Shown here: positions 22,672 through 33,700 of the stretch, one piece after another
Position numbering within the stretch: position 1 is the stretch's first letter
Layout of the letters: the number at the start of each line of letters is the position of its first letter
Assembly (NCBI GenBank): GCA_029237695.1
Contig: CM055279.1
Coordinates: 25,051,919 to 25,115,918, forward strand
DNA from: Conchocele bisecta
Lineage: Eukaryota; Mollusca; Bivalvia; Lucinida; Thyasiridae
Direction of reading: 5' to 3'
DNA length: 64,000 nt
Position numbers and translations under genes: made by a program
Notes under the pieces: model-generated
What the model was told of the DNA's origin: nothing
The model's input: the letters and a program-made list of their open reading frames with translations, nothing else
Databases searched by the model: none

Positions 22672-23130
22672 CAGTTGGTCATTTTATTAATGACCAACGG
22701 TGCAGATTTACGGCTTAGTGCGGATATCATTTCCGAGACCCACACCTAGAGCATCGTGCAAATACCCACACCCAGCTTATCGTAGGTACACAGTGGTCCG
22801 TTTCACTAAACTTCGTACGACTAAAATATTCGTAAGTGCCAAATTATGATAGTCTGTAAATTTCACATTAACACTGTTTTCTTGTAAACAGTTATTGGAT
22901 TTACATTTATTAATATGCAGCCTATGCTCAATAAATGTAAATCCATCAATTGAAATTTCCGGGTGATCCTAAATTTGCACTTACGAACGTTTTAGTCGTA
23001 CGAAGTTTAGTGAAACGGGCCCCTGTGTACCTACGATAAGCTGGGTGTGGGTATTTGCACGATGCTCTTGGTGTGGGTCTCGGAAAGGATATCCGCATTA
23101 ACCGTAAATCTGCACCGTTGGTCATTAATA
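22672..23130. repeat. Palindrome with family H in its loop
   Basis: Arms of about 125 bp: 22675-22796 (ACCAACGGTGCAGATTTACG, CCCACACCCAGCTTATCGTA) and 23028-23130 inverted. The whole loop, 22797-23027, is a complete family H element. Confidence 0.85.
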
Positions 23131-23949
23131 AAATATAATCGATACATGCCAGGTGCGAATAAAGTCATTATGTATCACACATGGTAATATACACATCGCT
23201 ACGTGTTTTATGAATGATTCGTTGACCGATCATCGGCGTACAGTGTAGACCAGGCCGATCCTGATCTTCACTGGTCGCAATCGCTAGCAATCCTGTTTGG
23301 TCAGATCATGGTCTATACATTAGAATCAATACGGCACCAACAGTATAAGTGAGTTAAGGACACGGACCGGAAAAGCAATATAAGGCCGTGTTTGTTTGAA
23401 TGTTTGGTTTACACGAAGCACTGTACGTTTATTTTAGCAGGTGTTTGTTTTACATGTAGCACACTACATGTATTGTTGAACAGTGTGGTTTTTGTACAGT
23501 CCGTGTTTGATCCGCCATCTCGGATATAATGTAGGCTGTACATTTCCATTTACAATTCCATGATTTTGTCTTCGACTATAGAGACCTTAACCCGAGTTCG
23601 CCGTCCGTAACGCACGACGACCTACATGTACATTTTAAGAAAGAAACGTCGGGTTAGAGGGTCATACGGTGGGGCATATTGTGGCTCCTTGGGGAGATTT
23701 CGGGTCTTCATTACTACGTCGCATAAAGACGACATTTAAGAAGTTGGAACCTTCGATATTGTCTGCTTACATTGGATGGTACTTTAAACAATATTTATTA
23801 AGTAATAATGTTACAGTTAAATACAATTGCATGTCAATAGTTCATGTGATTTACCGAAAGCATAACTTGTCGTGTCCATCTCCCAATGTTGGATGTTATT
23901 TATTACTTGTATTATGTTCCTGTCGCGTGTGCTACATGTTTTTTTTTTC
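23131..23949. other. Family K remnant; otherwise nothing recognised
   Basis: 23245-23300 resembles K (CAGTGTAGACCAGGCCGATC). An open frame from 23669 includes S1 sequence and is not credible. Confidence 0.45.
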
Positions 23950-24478
23950 GAAACCTGCGACGAAGGGGCCCAGTGACTTTGGTGTGGTATGGACATGGCA
24001 CCTGTAGCCGATTTCATCAACATTGCAAAGTATACTTTCCTAGCAAAGTATACTTTGAGGGAGAAATTTTCAATTTTATAATAAATTTATTAATTTTTAT
24101 TATACTGAATTTATTACATTATCACAGCCAATTTGGCTGTGATAATGTAATAAATTCAGTATAATAATTCTGCATACTTTTAATCATGAAATATATGCAT
24201 TTGTTAGTTCTATATGAAATAATGCATTTCAGGAAAAATAAATGATTACTCCCTCAAAGTATACTTTGCTAGTAAAGTATACTTTGCAATGTTGATGAAA
24301 TCGGCTACAGGTCAGGTTATTCTAATTTCAGGAATGAATATGTTTATCTCGATGTAAATATTCCGTTCTGATTTTGGGATTTCCCCCCGAATGCAGCAGA
24401 TTACATGCGGGATTTAACCCTTGGCCCGGCCTTAAATGACGTTAGCTGTTAATAGGCCGTTACACACCAATAAACAAC
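23950..24478 (+). mobile_element. Retroposon S1 interrupted by a family A MITE
   Basis: S1 is split exactly within GGCACC|AGGTCAGG: left part to 24003, right part from 24310. Confidence 0.82.
24004..24309 (+). mobile_element. Family A MITE
   Basis: GTAGCCGATTTCATCAACAT to ATGTTGATGAAATCGGCTAC; the ends are fully complementary. Confidence 0.9.
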
Positions 24479-24542
24479 CACACTAATGAGGGACTACAAA
24501 GCCCGTATGGATATGAGTATGGTTGCGCAACCGGTGTTACAT

Positions 24543-24757
24543 TGTACAGTGAAACATCTCTAAACCGGACACCCTGGGAGGTCCCCAGGGTGTCCGGCTT
24601 AGAGTGTTTTCACTGTAAATCAGATATTTGATCATTCTGAGCTATAGTTGTGTGCTATACGATCACGAACATGCATTTTCACCTGAGATAAATGACCAAG
24701 CAACTAAGATTACATATGTTTTATTGGCGTCCGGTTTAGAGATGTTCCACTGTACCA
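24543..24757. repeat. Family E palindrome
   Basis: ACAGTGAAACATCTCTAAAC with CACCCTGGGAGGTCCCCAGG hairpin; closes with GGTTTAGAGATGTTCCACTG. Confidence 0.8.
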
Positions 24758-24814
24758 ACTTATAGGTCATATAGTATACGAAAGTTGACCCTTAGACCGC
24801 TATCTTATTATTGT

Positions 24815-25036
24815 TGTTGTCTGCTGTTTATTTTCTATTTTCCATTGTTATCATCAAAAATATGCTTTGACAGCACTTTAGAATAATTTACAACATGCTT
24901 TGACAGCACTTCAGAATCATTTCCATTGGAAATGATTCTGAAGTGCTGTCAAACCATGTTTTTTATTGAGAAATAAGGCAAGATATAAAAGCAACAGTAG
25001 ACGACTATTGTTGTGTGTAACAGTCTAAGGGTTAAT
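24815..25036. mobile_element. TTAA-1 MITE
   Basis: GTTGTCTGCTGTTTATTTTC, a palindrome GACAGCACTTCAGAATCATT, right end TCTAAGGGTTAA. The core is partly repeated at 24861-24900. Confidence 0.7.
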
Positions 25037-25194
25037 CCCATACAGCGAAAGTGACAAAATACCAGATATATGACACGTGTTATTATGTTGAACAGCCGCA
25101 TAAAAACCTATAATTATTATATAATTGGCCCTCCTATCACCAAACATACCTTCTAGAACCCCCGTGTCTCACTGACGTTGATCTTGATAACAAG

Positions 25195-25480
25195 AACTTG
25201 TGTTATTATCCCATCGCCGGTAGTCAAGAGGGGATACGGCGTTAGTCCATGTACGTACGTACGTACGTGCGTGCATGTGTACGTACGTACGTTAGTAACA
25301 TATTTTAGTTTTCAGTAACTTATGAGCCGCTTTACCAATTTTGATAATATTTGGCCACAATGTGTGTCTATGGATGTTGCTTTGTTTTACATACGACCCA
25401 ACGTCCGACCACCCGAGGTCAAGGTTACTGAGGACTTAAGTGCATCTTGTTTGTAAGGCAAACATGTTTAAAAATACATG
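25195..25480 (+). repeat. ATCGCCGG-type repeat with an ACGT tract
   Basis: A run of (GTAC)n/(ACGT)n at 25249-25290 sits between TTAGTCCATGTACG and GTTAGTAACA. A related element is at 40245-40700. Confidence 0.5.
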
Positions 25481-25689
25481 CAATCTTATTTTTTAGTATC
25501 AAGCTGCCAGCGAGGGGATTCGCCTCGTAATAACGATGCTCTTGCATTTATTTAAACGTCATCGGGTGCTTTCAAAATACGTATAAATTGGAATTTGCTC
25601 TGATTTCTTTTGGTTAAAATTTGACGACTTGTGCGGAAATAACGTGAATTTTGGAATTTAATGGCGGAAACCTACATTCCATGGCATAG

Positions 25690-25799
25690 GTGTACAGTGG
25701 GGTCAGCGTGTAAGTGCACACACGAACGAACACGACAGGTTGGCTCCAACCTGTCGTGTTCGTCCGTGTGTGCACTTACACGCTGACCCCACTGTACCC
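25690..25799. repeat. Near-perfect 53-bp inverted repeat
   Basis: GGTGTACAGTGGGGTCAGCG ... AACACGACAGGTTGG is followed at once by its reverse complement, with one mismatch (ACGAACGAACA/GTTCGTCCGTG) and almost no loop. Confidence 0.88.
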
Positions 25800-25878
25800 G
25801 CATGTGAACTACTAAACAGTTGAGGAAACAATACAATTACCACACCCACTACTTGTGTACAGGCTAAGGCCATAGCAA

Positions 25879-26255
25879 GTTCTTCCTCTGTTAAGCGTCC
25901 ACGTGCGGGTAGGTTTTGAGAGGGCTTCTATGAAAAAACAAACTGTGTATGCTATTTTACGCTATTTACTGGTGAAGTAATATGAAAATTGATTTGGGAC
26001 TTGTCTAAGTTTTAAATTCGTTCATGAATTTACACTTAATACGTTTAATAAGAGTGTTTTCTTATTATTGAGCGGACATGTAAAGTTATGCTAAAACTTC
26101 GTGAACCTTTGGACACTGCAAAGGGCTGAGGAAGTTTTTAACATAAATTTACATTCGGTTTTTTTCAAAGCCTTGTTTGTTTTTACCGGATACGTGCATG
26201 TAAGTAGGTGTTGGGTATCCAGGTGGACGCTTAACAGAGAAAAACAATGGCATGG
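25879..26255 (-). repeat. Family L palindromic MITE, reversed copy
   Basis: GTTCTTCCTCTGTTAAGCGT to GGTGGACGCTTAACAG; the inner hairpin pairs AAACTTC with GAAGTTT. Confidence 0.75.
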
Positions 26256-26400
26256 CCTAATTATACCCCCGGCATACAACATTTGTAGAGGGGTATATAG
26301 TTTTTTGTAAATTTTGTAATTCCGTCCGTCCTTCCGTCCGTCCGTTCGTCCGTCCGTCCGCCCGTCCGACGTTAACATTTTGTATTTGTCGGCCCAGACA
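26255..26400 (+). repeat. ATACCCCCGG-type repeat with (GTCC)n
   Basis: TTATACCCCCGGCATACAAC, then CCGTCCGTCC tract 26321-26370. Minus-strand frames through it read repeated DGRT and are artefacts. Confidence 0.6.
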
Positions 26401-26719
26401 GGGGCCGGGGGTATTAGTGAGCCCCTGCTCACTTTCTCTAGTTTTATCTGTTTCATGGGACATTTTCGTTTGATCCACAGTGGTGCTAATGGCTGAGGTA
26501 ATTTGATCGGTTTTCATACAAAAAATGTTTCACGGAAACAATGTAATTACCCCACCTACCTACGTTTGTACATGTCATGTATAATCGTGGTGGGTATGGG
26601 TATTTCGACCTTTCGTGAACTACAATTTTTATTATTATACATATATCCGAGTTTCGCCTGTGGGTACGTGTGTGGTACTGTCACCTGTATTGGCTTGGAC
26701 CGCATGTCGATAATTATAT

Positions 26720-26800
26720 ACAGTGGAACCTCTCCAAATCGGACACCCTGGGAGGTTCCCAGGGTGTCCGGTTTGGAGATGTTCCACTGTAAATCAGACA
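26720..26800. repeat. Family E hairpin
   Basis: CAGTGGAACCTCTCCAAATC inverted to GGTTTGGAGATGTTCCACTG. Confidence 0.85.
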
Positions 26801-26903
26801 TGTGAACACTTCATGACACATTCTAGTGTTTTGCAATCATGAACAGTCATTGTAATCAGAGCTACATAACAGCGAAACAAATCTAAGGTAAACATCTATA
26901 TTT

Positions 26904-27346
26904 TATCCCGTCAACACAGTGTGTATGTGCCGTGAAACACGGTGCCGTGAAACATTTTTGATATCCAGTCAATACAATTTTTGCATTTTACAGCCATTTG
27001 TAGGTGTTGACGGGATAAATAGAATAGTAGGTTAGTGCCGTGAATGGGAAAAAATATCTGGCGCGGCACAGAAACGGGATGTGCTCGGCAGAGCCTCGCC
27101 CATCCCGTTTCCTGAGCCTTGCCAGATATTTTTTCCCATTCACGGCACTAACCTACTATTCTCTATCTATTTTCCTTATTTCTGAACCAAAGTATATGTT
27201 GTGACCACTCATTTGAACCGTCTCGGCGAGACGGTTCAAATGAGTGGTCACAACATATACTTCTGATGAGAAATAAAGAAATTCTTGAGCCTTGCCGGAT
27301 ATTTTTCCCATTCACGGCACTAACCTACTATTCTGTATTTCCCGAG
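26904..27346 (+). repeat. Composite: family B + family C hairpin + B tail
   Basis: B at 26904-27168, C hairpin (ACCACTCATTTGAACCGTCT) at 27195-27265, then a second B right end (GCCTTGCCGGATATTTTTCC) to 27346. Confidence 0.85.
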
Positions 27347-27659
27347 CGTCCGGTTTAGAGAGTTCCACTGTGTACATATATCCAAGTGTTTCGCCTGTGG
27401 GTATACCCGATAAAATATCGTAGTTTCTGCCGTCAATGTCGCGCACACCGACAAGCACCATTATCGCCCATGAGCGCGAGACACATGAAACCGATAAATG
27501 TTGCACTTGAAATCAAGCCTTTCTCATTTCATTAACACTGAAACGCCATTATTGCATTGATAACTAATAAAAACCCACATCGCTGGCAATGTACTATGGT
27601 GGCCCATTTATGCCTTCCGCATAATGCGATAGCTATGTCTCGTAATAAACCTTAGAAAT

Positions 27660-28370
27660 CGTCTTCACATTATATCGCGTCAGGACGTTTAACTAACTGA
27701 TCAACACGAGATAAGTCTGGACTCGATAACTAACACGAAATCGCGTAAAGAACGTGATACTACCCACTAATAAGATCGATGTATAATTTTAATTATTATA
27801 AATTATAATACATTTTTTTTTCTCTCGTCAAAACAAGACAGTATGCCGACATAATGGAATAGAGTCTCGTCTTCAACACAACTTACTTTTACCTGATCAA
27901 GACGAGATAAAATGTCATTAAATCGAGGTCACTAGTGGGCAGTATCACGTTTTGACGATATTGTGTGTTGGTTATCTCGTCCAATTTATCTCGTCGCTAT
28001 AACTATGTATTTAAGACGACTTATTCCGTGTATTAAGACGTATTCCGTGCATTAAGACGACTAAACGACCACGTTATCGCGTTATGTATATGCCAGATAT
28101 ATGCCAATTTTGAGTAGTTATCGTGTCCAATTTATCTCGTCTGGAGACGAGTTAAAACGACTTATACATGTAAGGTGCATTAAGAGAACTTAACCATCAC
28201 GTTATTGCGTTTAGTAGATGGCAGAAATAAAATAATTATGCCACCATGAAGCAGTTATCTCGTCCAATGTATCTCGGGTGGACGCAATAAATATGTAGGT
28301 ATAAGACGACTTATAAGGTGCATCAAGACGACTTAACTATCACGTTATCGCGTTAAGTAGATGGCAGTAA
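27660..28370. repeat. CTCGTC/GACGAC-rich tandem and inverted block
   Basis: Three units of about 120 bp (from about 27975, 28115, 28250) share TTATCTCGTCCAATTTATCTC, AAGACGACTTA and CACGTTATCGCGTTAAGTAG. 27730-27775 is inverted relative to 27925-27990 (TCACTAGTGGGCAGTATCACG). Confidence 0.65.
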
Positions 28371-28424
28371 TGTGTCACCATACCACCATGTAAACATTCC
28401 GTCAGGGAAGCAATTTCCTGTACG

Positions 28425-28670
28425 ATATGTGGCTGTGACTGGAGAAATGAGGCTTATGGGTTTTGCGACCAGTGTAGCTCCAGATCAGCCTGTGCATACG
28501 CACAGTCTGATCAGGATCTGCACTGTTCGCCATTCCATCAACGAAACACCCGTCACGAATTATAACAAGCAGTCTATATTGTTAACAGGCTACATGAGAG
28601 TGCTATTTGATAGGCAGCTACACTGATCGCAAATACCATAAGCTACATTACTCCAATAACAGCCACATAT
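28425..28670 (+). repeat. Family K element, complete copy
   Basis: Ends ATGTGGCTGTGACTGGAG and CCAATAACAGCCACAT are inverted; inside are GTGTAGCTCCAGATCAGCC and CAGTCTGATCAGGATCTGCA. Confidence 0.78.
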
Positions 28671-28827
28671 ATAGTCGTTGCTGGGTACAATTGTAAATAT
28701 GTTTGTGTTTTGTCGATCGTAGGTTCTAAAAATTGACTTCGAGCGTAAAATATTATTATCACTAAATTATTCACTAACTGCCGTTGTCAATTGAAGTAGT
28801 CAGTGGAAAAATGCATGAGTACCTTTT

Positions 28828-29103
28828 TTATCCCGTCAACACAGCGAGTATGTGCCGTGACACACGGTGCCGTTTCCTGAGCCTTGCCAGATATTTTTTC
28901 CCATTCACGGCACTAACCTACTATTCTCTATCTATTTTCCTTATTTCTGAACCAAAGTATATGTTGTGACCACTCATTTGAACCGTCTCGGCGAGACGGT
29001 TCAAATGAGTGGTCACAGCATATACTTCTGATGAGAAATAAAGAAATCTTGAGCCTTGCCGGATATTTTTTCCCATTCACGGCACTAACCTACTATTCTC
29101 TAT
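28828..29103 (+). repeat. Composite B + C + B tail, deleted copy
   Basis: B is cut short (28828-28935), followed by the C hairpin and B right end exactly as at 26904-27346. Confidence 0.8.
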
Positions 29104-29302
29104 TTCCACTGACTACTGCTATGAGGGACCGTAGCTAGTTATCTCCCGTTGAAATTATCTGTAGAAGTCCTGACGAAATTGTGTAGTATCGGGCCATATT
29201 GCTTGTACAATGGGCGAATGTAGCATGGTTTGTTATGCAAAGGAATCATTATAGTGAGTTCGACTAGTGTTGATCCAGATCATGCATTGTATCTACGCAA
29301 TC

Positions 29303-29835
29303 AGTAGCCGATTTCACCAACATTGCAAAGTATACTTATCTAGCAAAGTATACTTTGATGGAGTAATCATTTATTTTTCCCAAAATGTATTATTTCATAT
29401 AGAACTAACGATTGCATATATTTGAAGATTAAAAGTATGCAGAATGATTATACTGAATTTATTACATATTTTGGCTGTGATAATGTAATAAATTCAGTAT
29501 AATAAAAAAATAACAAATTTCTCCTTAAGTTGAAAATTTCTGGCTAGATAAGTATACTTTGCAATGTTGATGAAATAGGCAAATGGCTACTGAAGCGATA
29601 ACCTAGATAATGTAACCATACCCAATAACCCATTTCAGTCTAAGGATACAATAATTTTTATTGGAAAAATCTCATTCTTTTTTTATTTCACCATACAGGT
29701 ATATGTTGTTACCACTCATTTGAACCGTCTCGTCGAGACGGTTCAAATGAGTGTAACAACATATACTTTCGTGATGAAATGAAGAAAATAGGATTTTCCC
29801 CCCTAAAAAGTTTCATACTTCAAAGTCATTTTTTT
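29303..29835 (+). repeat. Composite: family A MITE plus family C hairpin
   Basis: A at 29303-29581 (right end decayed), linker GCTACTGAAGCGATAACCTA, then C with flanks AATTTTTATTGGAAAAATCTC. The same composite, inverted, lies at 41000-41558. Confidence 0.8.
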
Positions 29836-30039
29836 GTGCTATTCAGTAAGAAATAAACGCTGAAATACAGTAAAAGACCGGATCTCTATAAATAGATTCA
29901 CAAAGGGAAATAACTAGCTACGATACCTCATTACTTGCAACACGGTGACTTCCGAAATCAATATCGATAAATAACTGTGATTTGATATTAGCTCGATTTA
30001 CAAGTTCATAGTTTATAGTACTGTAATATAAGTATAAGT

Positions 30040-30142
30040 TAGATCACGGTTCGTCCGCATGTACGAGGAGATACTCCGCGAGCTTTAGTGAGCGGATTAT
30101 CGCTCGTACATGCGGAAAACCGTGATCTAACTTATTGATCAC
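30040..30142. repeat. Family Q hairpin
   Basis: AGTTAGATCACGGTTCGTCC inverted to CCGTGATCTAACTT, about 130 bp upstream of the gene's first recognised exon. Confidence 0.82.
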
Positions 30143-30267
30143 ATCCTCATGCACATACCTTGCACACGAGCTATGTTAATGCAGAAACAACACCCGGAAA
30201 CGATGTGATAATATTGAGAAATGTGCACGTGTCAATAATAAAATAAATATGGTTTTCATATTTGTAG

Positions 30268-30372
30268 GACCAGGACGAGAAACGACATCCTACCATGTCG
30301 GGAGATAAAGGATATACGGGCGTAGTTTAACAGATTTTACCCATAATTCTAATTTTCACTTAATCATACGGC
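30268..30372 (+). promoter_or_regulatory. 5' UTR part of exon 1 with a short upstream ORF
   Basis: An in-frame TAA at 30361 precedes the chosen start, so the coding frame cannot extend further in this exon. The T-rich run ending in TTTGTAG at 30258-30267 could be a 3' splice site, implying an upstream non-coding exon that I cannot locate. A 12-codon uORF (ATG at 30295, TAA at 30328-30330) sits 42 bases before the main ATG and could dampen translation. No TATA box or other core promoter is convincing. Confidence 0.35.
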
Positions 30373-30746
30373 ATGGGTACGCGAGTGATTCCAAAAGTAA
30401 ACCAAGTGACGTCTTCAATTCTGCTCAGCAGCAGTACCCCGTCCCCACGTGAAAATAAACACAAAGTGGGATTTGAATGTGACAATGTGAGAACAATTCG
30501 AAGCTCACAACCAGGCCAACAGATGGGAGCCAGCACCGGAAATATGGTCAACTCGTCAACAGGAAAAACTCTCCGTTTAAGGGATAAGCTAAATAACTCC
30601 ATTCGGCCGCTCTCGGCTCCGACGATTGATGTTGCCAGACAGATGTTGCGCACGCGGTCTGCGGGTGGACACGGCCGGCAACGGAAGTCGGGAACGCCGC
30701 AACGGAAGTCGAGAACGCCGCGGGCGAAAGGAAAGGAAGAGAATGA
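30373..30746 (+). CDS. Exon 1: disordered basic N-terminus of the CNBD2-like protein
   Basis: Codes for residues 1-124 plus two bases of codon 125. The start is the first ATG after an in-frame stop. The segment has no visible fold: it is rich in Ser, Thr, Arg and Lys and ends with a 21-nt internal duplication that gives RKSGTPQ then RKSRTPR. The exon ends at the consensus donor GTGAGT (30747), leaving phase 2. The next in-frame codon is TGA at 30748, so an unspliced transcript would terminate at once. GC content is clearly above the flanks, as expected for coding sequence. Intron 1 is 8.0 kb. Confidence 0.8.
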
Positions 30747-33700
30747 GTGAGTATACATGTACACATTGGCTCAACAACTCTTGTGTTACTGGTGTTAGTG
30801 TTCCCACGAATTAACAATCAGTTCTCTCAATTTAACAATTCGTTCCCACGAAATAACAATTCGTTCCCACGGGAACGAATTGTTAATTCGTGGGAACGAA
30901 TTGTTATATCGTGGGAACGAATTGCTAATTCTAGGGAACGAATTGTTAAATTGAGGGAACGAAATGTCATTTCGTGGGAACGAATTGTTAATTCGTTGGA
31001 ACGAATAGTTAATTCGAGGGAACGAATTGCTATATCGTGGGAACAAATTGATAATTCGAGGGAACGAATTGTTAAATTGAGGGAACGAATTGTTATGGGA
31101 ACGAATTAACGAATTGTTATGGGAACGAATTAATGAAACAAAAATACATGTCCCCTGCAGGGCTCCGTACATCCATGTATTTGTTTGTATTTATAAATAC
31201 AATATCTAAGACGCACAATAGTTACGTGTTTATGAATTGATTGGAACATAGTATCTTTGAATAACCGACGGTGTAGGATGAATAATTAATTATTAGAGTA
31301 TAGTATGGATGATTTATTTTATAGACGGGAGGTTAACTATTCAACAATATATGTACAGTATGTGTTACCACTCATTCGGACGGTTCAATAACTGGTACAG
31401 TGAAACCTCTCTAAACTGAGACACCCTGGGAGGTCCCCAGGGTGTCCGGTTTAGACAGGTTCCACTGTCACTCAGGCATAAGAACATTATGAAATGTACT
31501 GGCGTGCTTTGCAATCATGAACATACATTAAAGTCTGAGATAAATTATCAAGAAACCCATCAAAAATAAGATCACAGGGGTTGCCTTGGTGTCCGGTATG
31601 AAGAGGTTCCATTGTAACACTGTAGTTGCATGTATTGTTGAATATAGAAAAGTTGTGTTATCGAATATATAGAGAATAGTAGGTTCGTGCCGTGAATGGG
31701 AAAAAATATCCGGCAAGGCTCAAGAATTTCTTTATTTCTCATTAGAAGTATATGTAGTGACCACCATTTGAACCGTCTCGCCGAGACGGTTCAAATGAGT
31801 GGTCACAACATATACTTTGGTTCAGAAATAAGGAAAATAGATAGAGATTAGTAGGTTAGTGCCGTGAATGGGAAAACATATTGTTTTCCCATTCACGGCA
31901 CTAACCTGCTATTCTATTTATCCCGTCAACACCTACAAATGGCTGTAAAATGCAAAAATAGTATTGACTGGATATCAAAAATGTTTCACGGCACATACGT
32001 ACTGTGTTGACGGGATAAAGATGGAAACACGTGTACATCGGTGCTTTCGATTCTGTGATACGGACGAGGAATAGTGAGGATGTGCACGGTTGGAGTAACT
32101 ATAGTAACTGATCTCATCGCGGTCATCTGGAAATGAAGCAGCACATATTGTATATGTTACTATTTCAACTGTGTCATTTATTTTGATATGCGCGTGTGTT
32201 ATGTATCGCAACCGCTAAAAATACACATACCATATATTAATTTGTATGTATATAGAGGATCTTACTTGATCTTGCGAGTTAATATATTTATTCATATTAA
32301 ATCATCACAAATGTTAGATTGTATTTATTGCATAAGTACATCATCATACATGGTCACCAAACCTGTTTTCTGTAACGAGCTAATTTGCATATTGTTTACA
32401 ATAGTGTATTTTGTGTTGTATTACACTGTGTTAACACACTGCGAGCGCCCATTTTATACAATACATTCATATATTTAATTTTATTGTTTTTCTACTTTTC
32501 TACATAACGTACGTACTAATAACTCGCGGAGTAATGGTTGAACAATATAATAGACCACTTCAAATCATAGCGGTGTTTCATTGACTGAATGGCGAACGGT
32601 GTAGTCTCAACTCAGAATACTCAGCTGGGCCTGAATGGCGAACGGTGTAGTCTCAACTCAGAATACTCAGCTGGGTCTCCACAGATGGTAAAGGACATTA
32701 GCGTCATCAGGGCCCAGTTGCTCAAAGCCTCTGTTAGCTTAACAGACTGTTAAATGCTTAATATTGTTAAGGATTTAACAGTCTGTTAAGCTAAGAGAGG
32801 TTTTGTGCAACCGGGCACAGGTTATAGTCGTAGTCAGTCACATTGTCACTTGATGGAATGTAGAACATTGCAAACAACTGTCAAACTGTGCAAATATAAG
32901 CATTACTGTCTGTTTCACGAAAGCTGCCCAAATTTTACGGCTATATAGACAATTCAAAAACAATATTTTTTTCGATAGTATTAAATTAAAGGAAATTTTA
33001 AGAATGAGCCTTCTTTTTATTTCGTGAAATTTGGTCAAATATTGATTTTATTACGAAAAATTGCTCTAAATGACATAGATTATTACATGATGCATCAAAC
33101 ATCAATATTCAAAACCAATATAGAATCCACGAACTTATAACAAACTAAAGAGATTTCCATATCGCACCATCGCAATATACCCACTTTTCGCTTGCGGACA
33201 ACGCGATATAGTCGCACATTGGCGTAGATACGTACGTCCGTAAGGCGTCCGTGTTTGCGTTATTAGTTAAAGCGTTCGGTTAAAGTTTTTCGGTATACTG
33301 TCAAAGCTGGGCGGGCGCGACATGCGGGCCGCGGCCATCTAGTTTCATGTGTATGTCCACAATGGGGAGATAATACATGACCCGGTGGAAAAATAAATTG
33401 ACTTTGCTCATCTATTCACCATAATGAAAGTACATACCGATATTAAGCTGTTACTGGTTAAACGAACGTAAAACCCCAATCAACCAATCAGTCAACATAC
33501 CACCGTGTACACATATTTACTTCAGGCCAACATAATTTTACAGTATATAAATGGTTCGATATTTCGTGAACAAGTATGCACCAAAACATTAGATGCATGT
33601 GTTTAAAGAGATTGTGTAAACAATGAAATGACAACAACATCCTTCATTTAAAACACTGCAGTAAAGAGAACACAATTTAGAAACTTTCCTAGTCAATAGT

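Noticed and set aside
23669..24164. Open frames of 112 and 92 codons
   Set aside because: They cross from unique sequence into S1 and a family A MITE and have no splice or domain support.
24004..24309. Family A as a Tc1/mariner MITE with TA duplication
   Set aside because: Treating the TA in GTAGCC as the duplication would leave extra host bases absent from intact S1 copies; the true target duplication stays unresolved.
26091..26517. Minus-strand frames with Asp-Gly-Arg-Thr repeats
   Set aside because: Translation of a (GTCC)n tract and a dispersed repeat head.
30815..31135. CRISPR-like array
   Set aside because: Repeats have no unique spacers and the sequence is eukaryotic.
30747..31172. 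120- and 125-codon frames on opposite strands
   Set aside because: Both arise from the 21-bp repeat, which stays open because its length is divisible by three. No start or splice context supports translation.
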